Source of the DNA: JACCXG01 sp963836735
Lineage (GTDB): Bacteria; Acidobacteriota; Vicinamibacteria; Vicinamibacterales; 2-12-FULL-66-21
Length of the DNA: 64,000 nt
Direction: 5' to 3'
NCBI GenBank assembly: GCA_963836735.1
Contig: CAWIKP010000037.1
Coordinates: forward strand, 496,001-560,000
In this document: piece after piece, positions 32,073-40,589 of the stretch
How positions within the stretch are numbered: position 1 is the first letter of the stretch
How the letters are laid out: each line of letters starts with the position of its first letter
Position numbers and translations under genes: made by a program
The notes under the pieces: model-generated
Database searches by the model: none
What the model was told of the DNA's origin: nothing
What the model saw: the letters and a program-made list of their open reading frames with translations, nothing else

Positions 32073-33419
32073 ATGCACATATCCACCCCATCGGAAAAGG
32101 CGCCGGCCGCAGCTGCGGGCGGGCCGCCCTGGTACCGCGAACTCGATCGCACGCACTGGTTCGTTCTGATCGTCGCCTCGCTCGGCTGGCTGTTCGACAC
32201 GATGGATCAGCAGCTCTTCAACCTGGCGCGGCGGCCGGCGATCACCGAACTGCTCGGGCCGGGCGCGTCCACGGCGGCGATCGCCGAGTACTCCGGCTAC
32301 GCGACGATGATCTTCATCATCGGGTGGGCGACGGGCGGGGTCTTCTTCGGGATCCTCGGCGATCGGGTGGGCCGCGCAAAGACGATGGTCTACACGATTC
32401 TTTGCTACTCGATCTTCACCGGGCTGAGCGTGTTCTCGACGGGCGTCTGGGACTTCTCGATCTATCGCTTCCTGACCGGGCTCGGCGTCGGCGGACAGTT
32501 CGCGGTCGGCGTGGCGCTCGTGGCCGAATCGCTGCCCGATCGCGCGCGGCCCTATGCGCTCGGCTGGCTGCAGGCCTCGTCGGCGGTCGGCAACATGATG
32601 GCGGCGGTCATCGGCATGATCCTCGGCGGGCTGGAGTCAGTCCGGGGCGATCGGCAGCGCCTGGCGCGCGATGTTCCTCGTCGGCGCGCTGCCGGCGGCG
32701 TTGTGCCTGCTGATCTTCCGCAGCCTGAAGGAGCCGGAGCAGTGGCAGCGGGCGGCGCGAGAAGGGGCGAAGCGCGGCTCGATCGCACGAGCTGTTCTCG
32801 GATCCGCGGTGGCGCTACAACGCCATCATCGGCATGCTGCTCGCCTTCGCCGGCGTCGTCGGGCTGTGGGGCATCGGCTTCTTCAGCTTCGATCTGTTCC
32901 GGGCCGTGCTCGACAAGACCTCGCTGACGCCGGGGCAGAAGACGTTCTGGATCGGGATGACGTCGCTGCTGCAGAACCTCGGCGCGTTCTTTGGCATCTA
33001 TGCGTTCACTCACGTGACGCAGTGGATCGGCCGCAGGAAGGCCTTCGCGATCGCGTTCGTCGCGGCCATGCTCTCGACCGCGTACACCTTCTGGAACCTG
33101 AATACCTTCAGCGACATCTTCTGGATGATCCCGCTGATGGGCTTCTGCCAGCTTGCGCTGTTCGGCGGCTACGCGATTTACCTGCCGGAGCTGTTCCCGA
33201 CGCGGCTGCGCAGCACCGGCACCTCGTTCTGCTACAACGTCGGGCGGTTCGTCGCGGCGCTCGGGCCGCTCGCCCTCGGCCTGCTCACCAGCCGGGTGTT
33301 CGCGGGATCAGGCGGAGCCGATGCGCTATGCCGGCGTGACCATGTGCCTGGTGTTCCTGATCGGGCTGGCGACGGTGCCGTTCGCGCCCGAAACGAAAGG
33401 ACGGCCGCTGCCGGAATGA
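32073..33419 (+). CDS. MFS sugar transporter (frame-broken)
   Basis: An inner-membrane major facilitator of about 448 residues with 12 predicted helices. The loop 2-3 motif is GDRVGRAKTM, the loop 8-9 counterpart TQWIGRRKAF, and PELFPTRLRSTG is typical of sugar and organic-acid carriers. N-terminal FVLIVASLGWLFDTMDQQLF resembles the SHS/ACS carriers. Frame breaks near 32645, 32788 and 33310. It overlaps the next gene as ATGA and follows rhaA, so rhamnose or a related sugar is a likely substrate. Confidence 0.88.
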
Positions 33420-34273
33420 GCGCCTATCGGATCGCTGCAATCACCGACGAATTCTCGCCACAGGATCTCGAGGCCGCGCTCGGCGGCATGGCGGCTGTCG
33501 GCATGACCGGCGCGGAGCTGCGCGTGGTCGGCGACAGGAACATGATCGACCTCAGCGACGAGGAGATCGATCGCGTGCGGGCGACCGTCGCCGCGCACGG
33601 GATGGAGGTGGTCGGCCTCGCCTCGCCGCTCCTCAAGTGTGTGCTGCCGGATTCTCCACCCCTCGACAGCCGCGTGCAGCACGACGTGTTCGGGTCGCCG
33701 CACACGTTCGACGATCAGCCACGTCTGACGAAGCGGGCCTTCGAGATTGCCGAGCGTCTGGGCGCGCCGATCATCCGCGTGTTCTCCTACTGGCGCACCA
33801 CCGACCCGGAGCGCTGCTACGACCGGCTCGGCGAGGCCCTGCTCGCGCTCGCCGACGAGGCCTCCCGCCGCGGCGTCCTCATCGGTCTCGAGAACGAGCA
33901 TGCCTGCAACGTGGGCACCGGCGAAGAAGCGTCGCGGATGCTCGCGCGCCTCGATCACCCCGCGTTGAAGCTGCTGTGGGATCCGGCGAACGCCTCGATT
34001 CTCGGCGAGAAGCCGTTCCCGAACGGGTACCAGACCCTCGACCCGAAACGCATCGCCCACGTCCACGCCAAGGACTGCTTCGTCAAGGATCACAAGCCCG
34101 AATGGGGACCGGTGGGGGAGATGGGGATCGGCTGGCGCGGTCAGATCGACGCGCTGCGCCGCGACGGCTACGACGGCTGGATCAGCCTGGAGACGCACTG
34201 GACCGGCCCGAAGGGCGACAAGTTCGAAGCCAGCACGATTTGCGGACGCAATCTGAAAGCGCTTACCAGCTGA
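33416..34273 (+). CDS. Sugar phosphate isomerase/epimerase (AP-endonuclease-2 TIM barrel)
   Basis: 285 intact residues. The TIM-barrel start is IAAITDEFSPQDLEAAL. Metal-site segments are IGLENEHACNVGT, LLWDPANAS, HVHAKDC and ISLETHW, with Glu, Asp, His and Glu ligands in the expected order. The start ATG overlaps the transporter stop. The family includes xylose-isomerase-like epimerases and inosose dehydratases; the exact sugar is not deducible. Probably co-transcribed with the transporter. Confidence 0.88.
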   Translation: MSAYRIAAITDEFSPQDLEAALGGMAAVGMTGAELRVVGDRNMIDLSDEEIDRVRATVAAHGMEVVGLASPLLKCVLPDSPPLDSRVQHDVFGSPHTFDDQPRLTKRAFEIAERLGAPIIRVFSYWRTTDPERCYDRLGEALLALADEASRRGVLIGLENEHACNVGTGEEASRMLARLDHPALKLLWDPANASILGEKPFPNGYQTLDPKRIAHVHAKDCFVKDHKPEWGPVGEMGIGWRGQIDALRRDGYDGWISLETHWTGPKGDKFEASTICGRNLKALTS

Positions 34274-34350
34274 CGGGGCTTGGAGGCTCGGGGCTGGGGC
34301 TCAGCTCTGATTCGAAGGCTCACCGAGTCCCCAGACCCCAGCCCCTGACG
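34274..34350. repeat. Heptad inverted arms (GGGGCTC type) between convergent genes
   Basis: Begins in the base after one gene's stop and ends a few bases from the other's. GGGGCTTGGAGGCTCGGGGC and GGGGCTC face GAGTCCCCAGACCCCAGCCCC across a 20-base loop. Period seven. The same unit, as GAGCCCC, recurs at 43208-43276. In this convergent gap it could serve as a two-way terminator. Confidence 0.7.
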
Positions 34351-34352
34351 AA

Positions 34353-35171
34353 CTAGGCCCTGCCTTCGCAGTCCCTCATGTACTCGATGCTGCGGCTGGC
34401 GATGGTTTCCGGGTCCGGCGTGTAGTCGAAGACCTCGACCGAGACCCAGCGGTCATACCCCGAGTCCTTCAGGGCCCGGAAGATCGGGACGAAGTCCACG
34501 TCGCCGAAACCCGGGCCGCGGCGATTGGGATCGTTGGCGTGGAAGTGGCCGGTGCGGGGTACGTGGCGCCGGATGATGTCCGGGATCGGCGTCGGCTCGC
34601 TCGACATCGCCTTCACGTCGAGGTGGAGCACGAACTGCGGATGTCCGACGGCTTCCATCAACTGCGCCGCCTGGTCGGCCGTGTTGATGAAGTCGGTCTC
34701 CGACGGCCCGAGCGGCTCCATGCACAGCGACACGCCGTTGGCGTCGATGCCGGGCATGGCGCGTCTGAAGGTCTCGGTTGCGTAGTCGAAGGCCTGCTGC
34801 CACTCGACACCACTCAGCAGCGATCGCTGTTTCGGCGACCCGAACACCATCAGGTCGCCGCCGAGATCGCGCGTCGCCTCGGCCAGGTCGACCAGGTACT
34901 TCGCCGTTCGCTCCCGCACGGCGGGGTCCGGGGACGTCAGGTAGAAGCCCTCCGTTCCCGCGAGCAGCCAGTGGAGCCCGATGATCTGCACCCCGGCCGC
35001 CTCCGCCTGCCGCCGCAGCTCGGCGCGCTGTTCCCTGGTGACGTCGGTGATCCGCGGCGCCAGAGTGAACGGCGCGACCTCGAGCCCGTCGTAGCCGACG
35101 CTCTTGACGTACTGGCAGACGCGGCCGAATTCCCAGTCCTCGAACAGTTCGTTGCAGATGGCGAATTTCAT
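34353..35171 (-). CDS. Sugar phosphate isomerase/epimerase
   Basis: 272 intact residues starting MKFAICNELFEDWEFGRVC. Metal and substrate segments: IIGLHWLLAGTEG, LCMEPLGPSETDF, FVLHLDVKAMS, TGHFHANDPNR and WVSVEVFDY, matching the TIM-barrel epimerase fold. It is a distant homologue of the converging gene at 33416. Longer in-frame starts exist but lie inside the neighbouring heptad element, so the ATG at 35171 is chosen. Confidence 0.88.
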   Translation of the reverse strand: MKFAICNELFEDWEFGRVCQYVKSVGYDGLEVAPFTLAPRITDVTREQRAELRRQAEAAGVQIIGLHWLLAGTEGFYLTSPDPAVRERTAKYLVDLAEATRDLGGDLMVFGSPKQRSLLSGVEWQQAFDYATETFRRAMPGIDANGVSLCMEPLGPSETDFINTADQAAQLMEAVGHPQFVLHLDVKAMSSEPTPIPDIIRRHVPRTGHFHANDPNRRGPGFGDVDFVPIFRALKDSGYDRWVSVEVFDYTPDPETIASRSIEYMRDCEGRA

Positions 35172-35183
35172 GGGATGTACCGC

Positions 35184-35337
35184 GTCAACTCCCAACCTCC
35201 AACTCCCAACTCCCAAGAGCAGCCGTTCGAACACATGGGGTGAAAGGCCGTCGAACGAGCTGGTTGGCCCGGACTTTCACCCCGTTGTTCGAACGACGCG
35301 CCGTTGGGAGTTGGAAGTTGGTAGTTGGGAGTTGACA
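35184..35337. repeat. Full-length heptad element D with nested core palindrome
   Basis: Ends GTCAACTCCCAAC and GTTGGGAGTTGAC-like (TAGTTGGGAGTTGAC). Arms are CTCCCAA units (35184-35216) and their inverse (35303-35337). Inside, CGTTCGAACACATGGGGTG faces CACCCCGTTGTTCGAACG, and GGGGTGAAAG pairs exactly with CTTTCACCCC around a loop of about 28 bases. The right end is about seven bases from the stop of the PQQ gene. Confidence 0.9.
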
Positions 35338-35344
35338 GCCGATG

Positions 35345-36976
35345 TCACTTCACTTCGTGCGGCGTATTCAGGACGAACGTCCATAACGTATCGCCGGCCG
35401 CAGCGACCACATACTGCCGTCCGTCGAGCTCGTAGGTGATCGGCCCGTTGCGTGATCGAGGCTGTTCAGGATCGAGTGCCACAGCGCCTGGCCGGTCGTG
35501 GCGTCCAGCGCGACGAGGTCGTTCGACGGAGCCGCCGGTGAACAGCACGTTGCCGGCCGTGCTGACCACGCCGGATCGGGCGCCGCCGCTGCCTTCCCAC
35601 TTGTGGCGTCCAGCGGACCTTGCCGGTCTTGTAGTCGATCGCCTGCAGCATCGACTCGGACCAGCCGCCGCGATCGGAGCCGCCCCACCCCATCGGGTTG
35701 TCGCTCGGGTCGTAGATGTAATAGATGCTGAAGGCGCGCGCGGCGCTGACGTAGAACAGGCCGGTCAGCGGGCTGAAGCTCGGCGACTGCCAGTTGGTCG
35801 CGCCGCCCTGGTTGGGCGAGACCAGCGCGCCGGCGATCTGCGGCATCTTCTCCGGATCGGGAATCGGCTGGCCCTTCGCGTCGTAGCCCTTCGACCAGTT
35901 GCGTCTTCACGTACTCGGCCGAGACGATCGCCTTGCCGGTCGTGCGATCGAGCAGGAAGTAGTGGCCGTTCCGCGCCGCCTGCGCGATCAGCTTCCGCTT
36001 CTGCCCGTTCGACCTCGTCGTCGATCAGCACGGCCGTCTGCGTCGAGTCCCAGTCGTGCGTGTCGTGCGGCGACGACTGGAAGTGCCACACCATCTTGCC
36101 GGTGTCGGCGTTGACCGCGACGATCGAGCCGGTGAACAGGTTGTCGCCCGGCGCGGTTCTTGTGCGCGATCACCGGCTGCGGGTTGCCGGTCGTGACGAA
36201 GACGTAGTTGAGCTCGGGGTCGTAGGTGACCGGCTGCCACGTCATGCCGCCGCCGTGCTTCGCCATCTCCTCGTTCGGCCACGATGTCCGAGCCCGGATC
36301 GCCCTTCTTCTGCGGCACGGTGTACCAGCGCCACTGCACCTCGCCGCTCTCCGGGTCGTGCGCCTGGATGTAGCCGGGGATGTCGAAGTCGTCGCCGCTG
36401 ACGCCGACGATCAGGTGGTCCTTGACGATCGTCGGGGCGGCCGACGCGTAGTAGAAGCGGTCGATGTCGCAGATCTGCTTGCGCCAGCGCTCCTTGCCGT
36501 CCTTCAGGTTCAGCGAGATGAGGTAGCAGTCGGGCGTCTCGAAGTACAGCCAGTCCTCGTAGACGGCGCACGCCGCGGTTGCCCAGATGATTGCCGCCCG
36601 TCGTCTGCCACTGGTAGTGCCAGATCTCGCGTCCGGTCCGCGCGTCGACGGCCCAGACGTGATCCGGGACGCGTGAAGTACAGCACGCCGTTGATCAGCA
36701 GCGGCGTGCTCTTGATCGTGGCGCCGGCAGTCCCGGTCGGCGATCCGGTACATCCAGGCGAGGCTCAGCTGCTGGACGTTGGCGTTGGTGATCTTCGTGA
36801 GCGTGCTGAAGCGCCGGCCCGGAGTAGTCGCCGTTGAACGTCGGCCAGCTGTCGGGGCTCGGCTTGAGCAGCTTCGCGGTGGTGACGCGGCCCTGGGCAG
36901 ACAGCGCGACGGACGTCGCGAGGACGTCAGCGAGACGGCGCCCAAGTCGCAACTTCCAGCTCCCAAGCGGAAGCAC
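35345..36976 (-). CDS. PQQ-dependent alcohol dehydrogenase, beta-propeller (frame-broken)
   Basis: A periplasmic quinoprotein alcohol dehydrogenase, about 540 residues, spread over at least six frame changes. Pieces in order: SPDSWPTFNGDYSG; FSTLTKITNANVQQLSLAWM; YEDWLYFETPDCYLISLNL; IVGVSGDDFDIPGYIQAHDP; MTWQPVTYDPELNYVFVTTG; MVWHFQSSPHDTHDWDSTQT; QGGATNWQSPSFSPLTGLFY; and VVAAAGDTLWTFVLN at the end. HDTHDWD and the SGD segment fit methanol/ethanol-type enzymes. The N-terminal signal (MLPLGSWKLRLGRRLADVL) starts inside the adjacent heptad arm. It lies just downstream of a diheme cytochrome c gene, its likely electron acceptor. Confidence 0.82.
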
Positions 36977-37097
36977 GCGTCTCGGACAGCGGGTGGAAGG
37001 CCTGGCAGCCAGCGGTCTGTTGACGATGCCGTCTCACCGAACGTTGCTCGCAGGGCTCCCGTCGGGAGTTGGGAGTTGGGAGTTGCGAGTTGCTCTG
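36942..37097. repeat. Diverged heptad element E
   Basis: Left arm CAAGTCGCAACTTCCAGCTC; right arm GTCGGGAGTTGGGAGTTGGG followed by AGTTGCGAGTTGC. The core keeps traces of the nested palindrome: GGGTGGAAGG on the left, CTCACCGAACGTTGCTCGC on the right. The left arm carries the probable start codon and first signal-peptide residues of the PQQ dehydrogenase on the minus strand. The right end is five bases from the cytochrome gene's stop. Confidence 0.75.
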
Positions 37098-37102
37098 GAC
37101 TC

Positions 37103-38006
37103 TCATTTCAGCGTCTCGAGATAAGCCACCACATCGTGCATCGCCTTGTCCGTCAGGCGGTCGAGCAGCTCCACGTGCGCGGCGAGCGGATCGTTCTTCA
37201 CGATCTTCATGCCGGCGTGCGGGTCCACGAGCGGTAGTCGCCGGTCGGGTCCCGCAGCGCGACGTGGAAGTCGTCCATGCTGACGAGCACGCCCGGACGA
37301 TCGGTCGTGCCGTCCGGCAGCGTGACCGTGACGGTGACCTGCTGCCGGGATGGACCTGCCGCGCGTCCGCGCCCGCGGCCGCCGGCGGTGTCGGGAAACA
37401 CGAAGCGCTGCTGGATGTCGACCGGCTGGAAGCGCTTGCCGTACCCGGCGAGATCGCCGGTGGGCGAGTGGCAGGTCGCGCACCGGCCTTCGCCGTTGAA
37501 ATACGCCTCGCCGGCCTTCGGGTCGCCGGTCAGGACGTCGCTCGACGTCGAACGCCGTCGGATCCCCGCAGCGTGTCGTTGATGCGCTGCCAGATGAAGT
37601 GCGAGAGGTCGGTGATCTGCGCGTCGGTCAGGCCGGCGCTCGACGCGCCGGTCTGCATCGGATGGCCCTTCTTGAGGAACGGGCCGATGGCGCTGCCGTA
37701 CCGATCGCGAAGGACCATGGGGGATCGAATCAGGTTGGCGCCGCGCTCGGTGCCGCGCGCGCTCGGGCCGTGGCAGGTGACGCATTCGGCGGCGTAGATC
37801 TTCCGGCCGCGATCGGCGGCCGCGGGGTCGACGCGATGCCGGTCGGCCGCGCCGACGTTGGGTCGAGGTCCCGCCGGCACCTGGCCTCGCCCGGCGCCCG
37901 GCGCCGCCGGTGGCTGCGCGGCCTGTGGTGTTTGTCCGGACGAGCTGATGACCGCGGTGGCGGTCAGGACGACAATCCCGACGGCACCCTTCCACGCATG
38001 ACGCAT
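37103..38006 (-). CDS. Diheme cytochrome c
   Basis: Exported protein of about 300 residues with a signal peptide, MRHAWKGAVGIVVLTATAVI. Two heme sites: CVTCHGPSARGTERG near residue 75 and CATCHSPTGDL near residue 175, with distal Met candidates GHPMQTG and GMKIVK. Frame changes near 37545 and 37225 are needed to join the halves. It is on the same strand just upstream of the PQQ alcohol dehydrogenase and probably takes its electrons. The C-terminal segment (LPDGTTDRPGVLVSMDDFHV) is typical of acidobacterial relatives. Confidence 0.85.
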
Positions 38007-38058
38007 GGGGGGAATTCTATCTCGGGGGATGTCTTCTGTTCGGGGACTACTCGCGCAG

Positions 38059-38210
38059 GGTCAACTCCCAACTCCCAACGTCCAACTCCCAAGGGAAGCC
38101 GTTCGGACAACTGGGGTGAAAACTGTGCAGCCAGGCTTGTTGCCGGACTTTCACCCCGTTGTTCGTAGGGCTCTCCTTGGGAGTTGGGAGTTGGAAGTTG
38201 GGAGTTGACC
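38059..38210. repeat. Full-length heptad element F with nested core palindrome
   Basis: Ends GTCAACTCCCAACTCCCAAC and GGAAGTTGGGAGTTGAC. Core: GGGGTGAAA pairs with TTTCACCCC, and ACAAC with GTTGT, around a 27-base loop. Twenty bases of the core, GGACTTTCACCCCGTTGTTC, are identical to element D, 2.9 kb away. The right end is a few bases from the stop of the cytochrome-HhH gene; the left end lies 50 bases upstream of the diheme cytochrome start. Confidence 0.9.
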
Positions 38211-38214
38211 CCAA

Positions 38215-38730
38215 TCAGAACGAGATGGCGTCGCGCAGTTTTTCGAGCTTCTCCAAATCGAGTCCCGGCACCTTGGAGAACGCGTCGTAGTCCACGAACT
38301 CGCCGTGCTCTTTCCGGTACTTGACTACGGCCGCGGCAGTTTCCGGGGTGACGCCCAGCACCTCGGCCAGGTCGTCGGCGGTCGCGCGATTCACGTTCAC
38401 CCGGCCGTAGTGCTTCACCAGGTACGTCTGAATGACGTCCCAGTCCTCGTCGGTGATCACCGCGCCGCGCGCCGTCTGCATCGTCGTCATCACCTCTTCC
38501 CACTGGGTGCGGGTGCGGCGCGAGCCGGCGATGCGATCGACCGGGTGGCACTTGACGCAGTTGCGCGTGAACGTCTCTTCGGCCTTGATCTCCTCCGGCG
38601 ACTTCACATCGTTTTTCTGCGGGTCCTGCCGGAAACCGGTCGCCAGCGCCGGCACCAGTGGAGCTGACAGGACGCCGACCAGAATCAGCAGGCCAAAGAC
38701 GAGCGATTTGCGTTCAGCCATGGGTCGCAT
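38215..38730 (-). CDS. Monoheme cytochrome c fused to a ComEA-like helix-hairpin-helix domain
   Basis: About 171 residues from ATG 38730, with GAGG nine bases upstream. A signal or anchor helix (LVFGLLILVGVLSAPLVPAL) is followed by a heme site, NCVKCHPVDRIAGSRRTRTQ, of the quinohemoprotein-amine-dehydrogenase alpha type, with AVITDEDWDVIQTYLVKHYG completing that domain. The last 60 residues are a tandem helix-hairpin-helix unit (VNVNRATADDLAEVLGVTPE). Intact frame. HhH domains usually bind DNA, but here the protein should be outside the cytoplasm. Divergent from pcaF. Confidence 0.82.
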   Translation of the reverse strand: MRPMAERKSLVFGLLILVGVLSAPLVPALATGFRQDPQKNDVKSPEEIKAEETFTRNCVKCHPVDRIAGSRRTRTQWEEVMTTMQTARGAVITDEDWDVIQTYLVKHYGRVNVNRATADDLAEVLGVTPETAAAVVKYRKEHGEFVDYDAFSKVPGLDLEKLEKLRDAISF

Positions 38731-38771
38731 TCGTTCGAGCCTCACACTGGAAAGTGTACGATATTCGCCCC

Positions 38772-39987
38772 ATGCCCGAGGCTCGTCCGGTCTATCTCTG
38801 CGACGCCATCCGTACTCCCTTTGGCAGATATGGCGGAGCATTGGCCTCCGTCCGTACTGATGACCTCGCCGCGATTCCGCTGCGCGCGCTTCAGGATCGG
38901 AACCCGAACGTCGAGTGGCAGCAGCTCGACGACGTGATTTACGGCTGCGCGAACCAGGCGGGCGAGGACAACCGGAACGTCGGCCGGATGGCGCTGCTGC
39001 TGGCCGGACTGCCCGAAAGGGTTCCGGGATCGACGGTGAACCGGCTCTGCGGATCGAGCATGGATGCGGTGGCGACCGCGGCCCGCGCGATTGCCGCCGG
39101 TGAAATGGATCTCGTCATCGCCGGCGGCGTCGAGAGCATGTCGCGCGCGCCGTTCGTGATGAACAAGGCTGACGCCGCCTTCTCCCGCGGGATCTCGCTC
39201 GAAGACACGACGCTCGGCTGGCGTTTCGTGAACTCCAGGATGAAGGAGCTCTACGGGACGGATTCGATGTCGGAGACTGCGGAGAACGTCGCCGCCGAGT
39301 GGAAGGTCTCGCGCGCGGATCAGGATGCGTTCGCGGTCCGCAGCCAGCAGCGTGCGGGCGCCGCAATGGCCGACGGGCGCCTGGCGGAGGAGATCGTGCC
39401 GGTGGACGGTACCGCAGCGCAAGGGCCCGATCACCGTCAGTCGTGCGACGAGCATCCGCGGCCGGACACGACCCTCGAGGCGCTGAGCAGGCTGAAGCCG
39501 ATCGTGAAGCCCGACGGTACGGTGACCGCGGGCAACGCGTCCGGCATCAACGATGGCGCGTGCGCGGTGCTGCTGGCTTCCGAACAGGCCGCTCGAGGAC
39601 CCACGGCCTGACGCCGCGGGCACGCTACGTCGCTCCGCCGTCGCCGGCGTCGCGCCCCGCGTCATGGGCGTCGGCCCGGTCCCCGCCAGCCGCAAGGTCC
39701 TCGCCCGCGCCGGGCTCTCGATCGATCAGATGGATGTGATCGAGCTGAACGAGGCCTTCGCCGCGCAGGCCCTGGCCGTGCTCCGCGACCTCGGCGTGCC
39801 CGACGACGCCCCGCACGTGAATCCGTCGGGCGGCGCGATCGCGCTGGGGCATCCCCTCGGAGCGAGCGGCGCCCGGCTGGTCACCACGGCGATGTATCAG
39901 CTCGGCCGAACCCGCGGCCGTTACGCGCTGTGCACGATGTGCATTGGAGTGGGGCAGGGGATTGCGATGGTGATCGAGAGGATGTGA
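38772..39987 (+). CDS. pcaF: 3-oxoadipyl-CoA thiolase (frame-broken)
   Basis: Cleaves 3-oxoadipyl-CoA to succinyl-CoA and acetyl-CoA, the last step of both the protocatechuate and box routes. The start is diagnostic of PcaF/PaaJ: DAIRTPFGRYGGALASVRTD. The nucleophile Cys is in NRLCGSSMDAVATAARAI; the C-terminal catalytic residues are in GGAIALGHPLGASGAR and CTMCIGVGQG. About 404 residues with frame changes near 39415 and 39598. A TACGAT nine bases before the ATG suggests a leaderless transcript. Confidence 0.92.
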
Positions 39988-39989
39988 AA

Positions 39990-40011
39990 GGCGAACCCCC
40001 GAACCCGCGAG
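39990..40011. repeat. Single-arm octad after pcaF
   Basis: GCGAACCCCCGAACCCGCGAG begins two bases after the stop codon. It is an inverse of the CGCGGGTT array after the aldehyde dehydrogenase (21840-21862), 18 kb away. Confidence 0.5.
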
Positions 40012-40018
40012 GATGTCT

Positions 40019-40048
40019 TTGCATGCAAAATGGCGGAACGCTTAAGAT
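40019..40048 (+). promoter_or_regulatory. Candidate sigma-70 promoter
   Basis: TTGCAT (40019-40024) and TAAGAT (40043-40048) with an 18-base spacer. The -35 box lies within the palindrome TTTGCATGCAAA. It is in the AT-richer part of the 200-base gap and points toward the sulfoquinovose-synthase remnant and the two Gfo/Idh/MocA genes. Confidence 0.5.
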
Positions 40049-40186
40049 AGCCGGCACGGTTCGCGCCGGGATTTTCGGCGCGGTCCTCCACTAAATGCCC
40101 GGCTCCCCGCTGTCGTATTCACGACCAATGCATGCACAACGTCCGAACGAGGGGCAGCCTTTGGGCGGGATCTGTCGGCGTAACCG

Positions 40187-40589
40187 ATGAGAATCACCGT
40201 TCTCGGGGGCGATGGCGCCCGGGGAGTTCCGGGTCTTCAACCAGTTCACCGAACAGTTCTCGGTGCTCGAGCTCGCCGGGCTGGTGCAGACCGCCGGGGC
40301 GCACCTCGGCTTCGACGTCCGGATCGCGCATCTTCCAGATCCGCGTGTGGAGCGGGAAGAGCACTACTACAATGCGAAGCACTCGAAGCTGCTCGACCTC
40401 GGGCTCGAGCCGCACTTCCTGTCGGAACCGCTGCTCGATTCGTTGATGAACATCGCGGTGCAGTATCGCGAGCGCGTGGATACGTCGTTGTTCATGCCGC
40501 GCGTGGACTGGCGGCGCACCCGGAACGATCGCCGCGGTCCCGCGGTCGATAAGGAGACAGAACGATGGAAAGCAGGCGCAAGTTCTTGA
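40187..40589 (+). pseudogene. SQD1-like UDP-sugar epimerase/sulfoquinovose synthase with internal deletion
   Basis: The first residues MRITVLGGDG are the Rossmann start of SQD1-type proteins. The next recognisable part, GEFRVFNQFTEQFSVLELA through HLPDPRVEREEHYYNAKHSK and DTSLFMPRVDWR, is the C-terminal end of the same family. Roughly 250-280 residues that should lie between them, including the catalytic Tyr-Lys region, are missing, and the joint near 40212 is out of frame. So this is a deletion remnant unless the assembly collapsed here. Its end overlaps the ribosome-binding site and start of the next gene. Confidence 0.72.
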
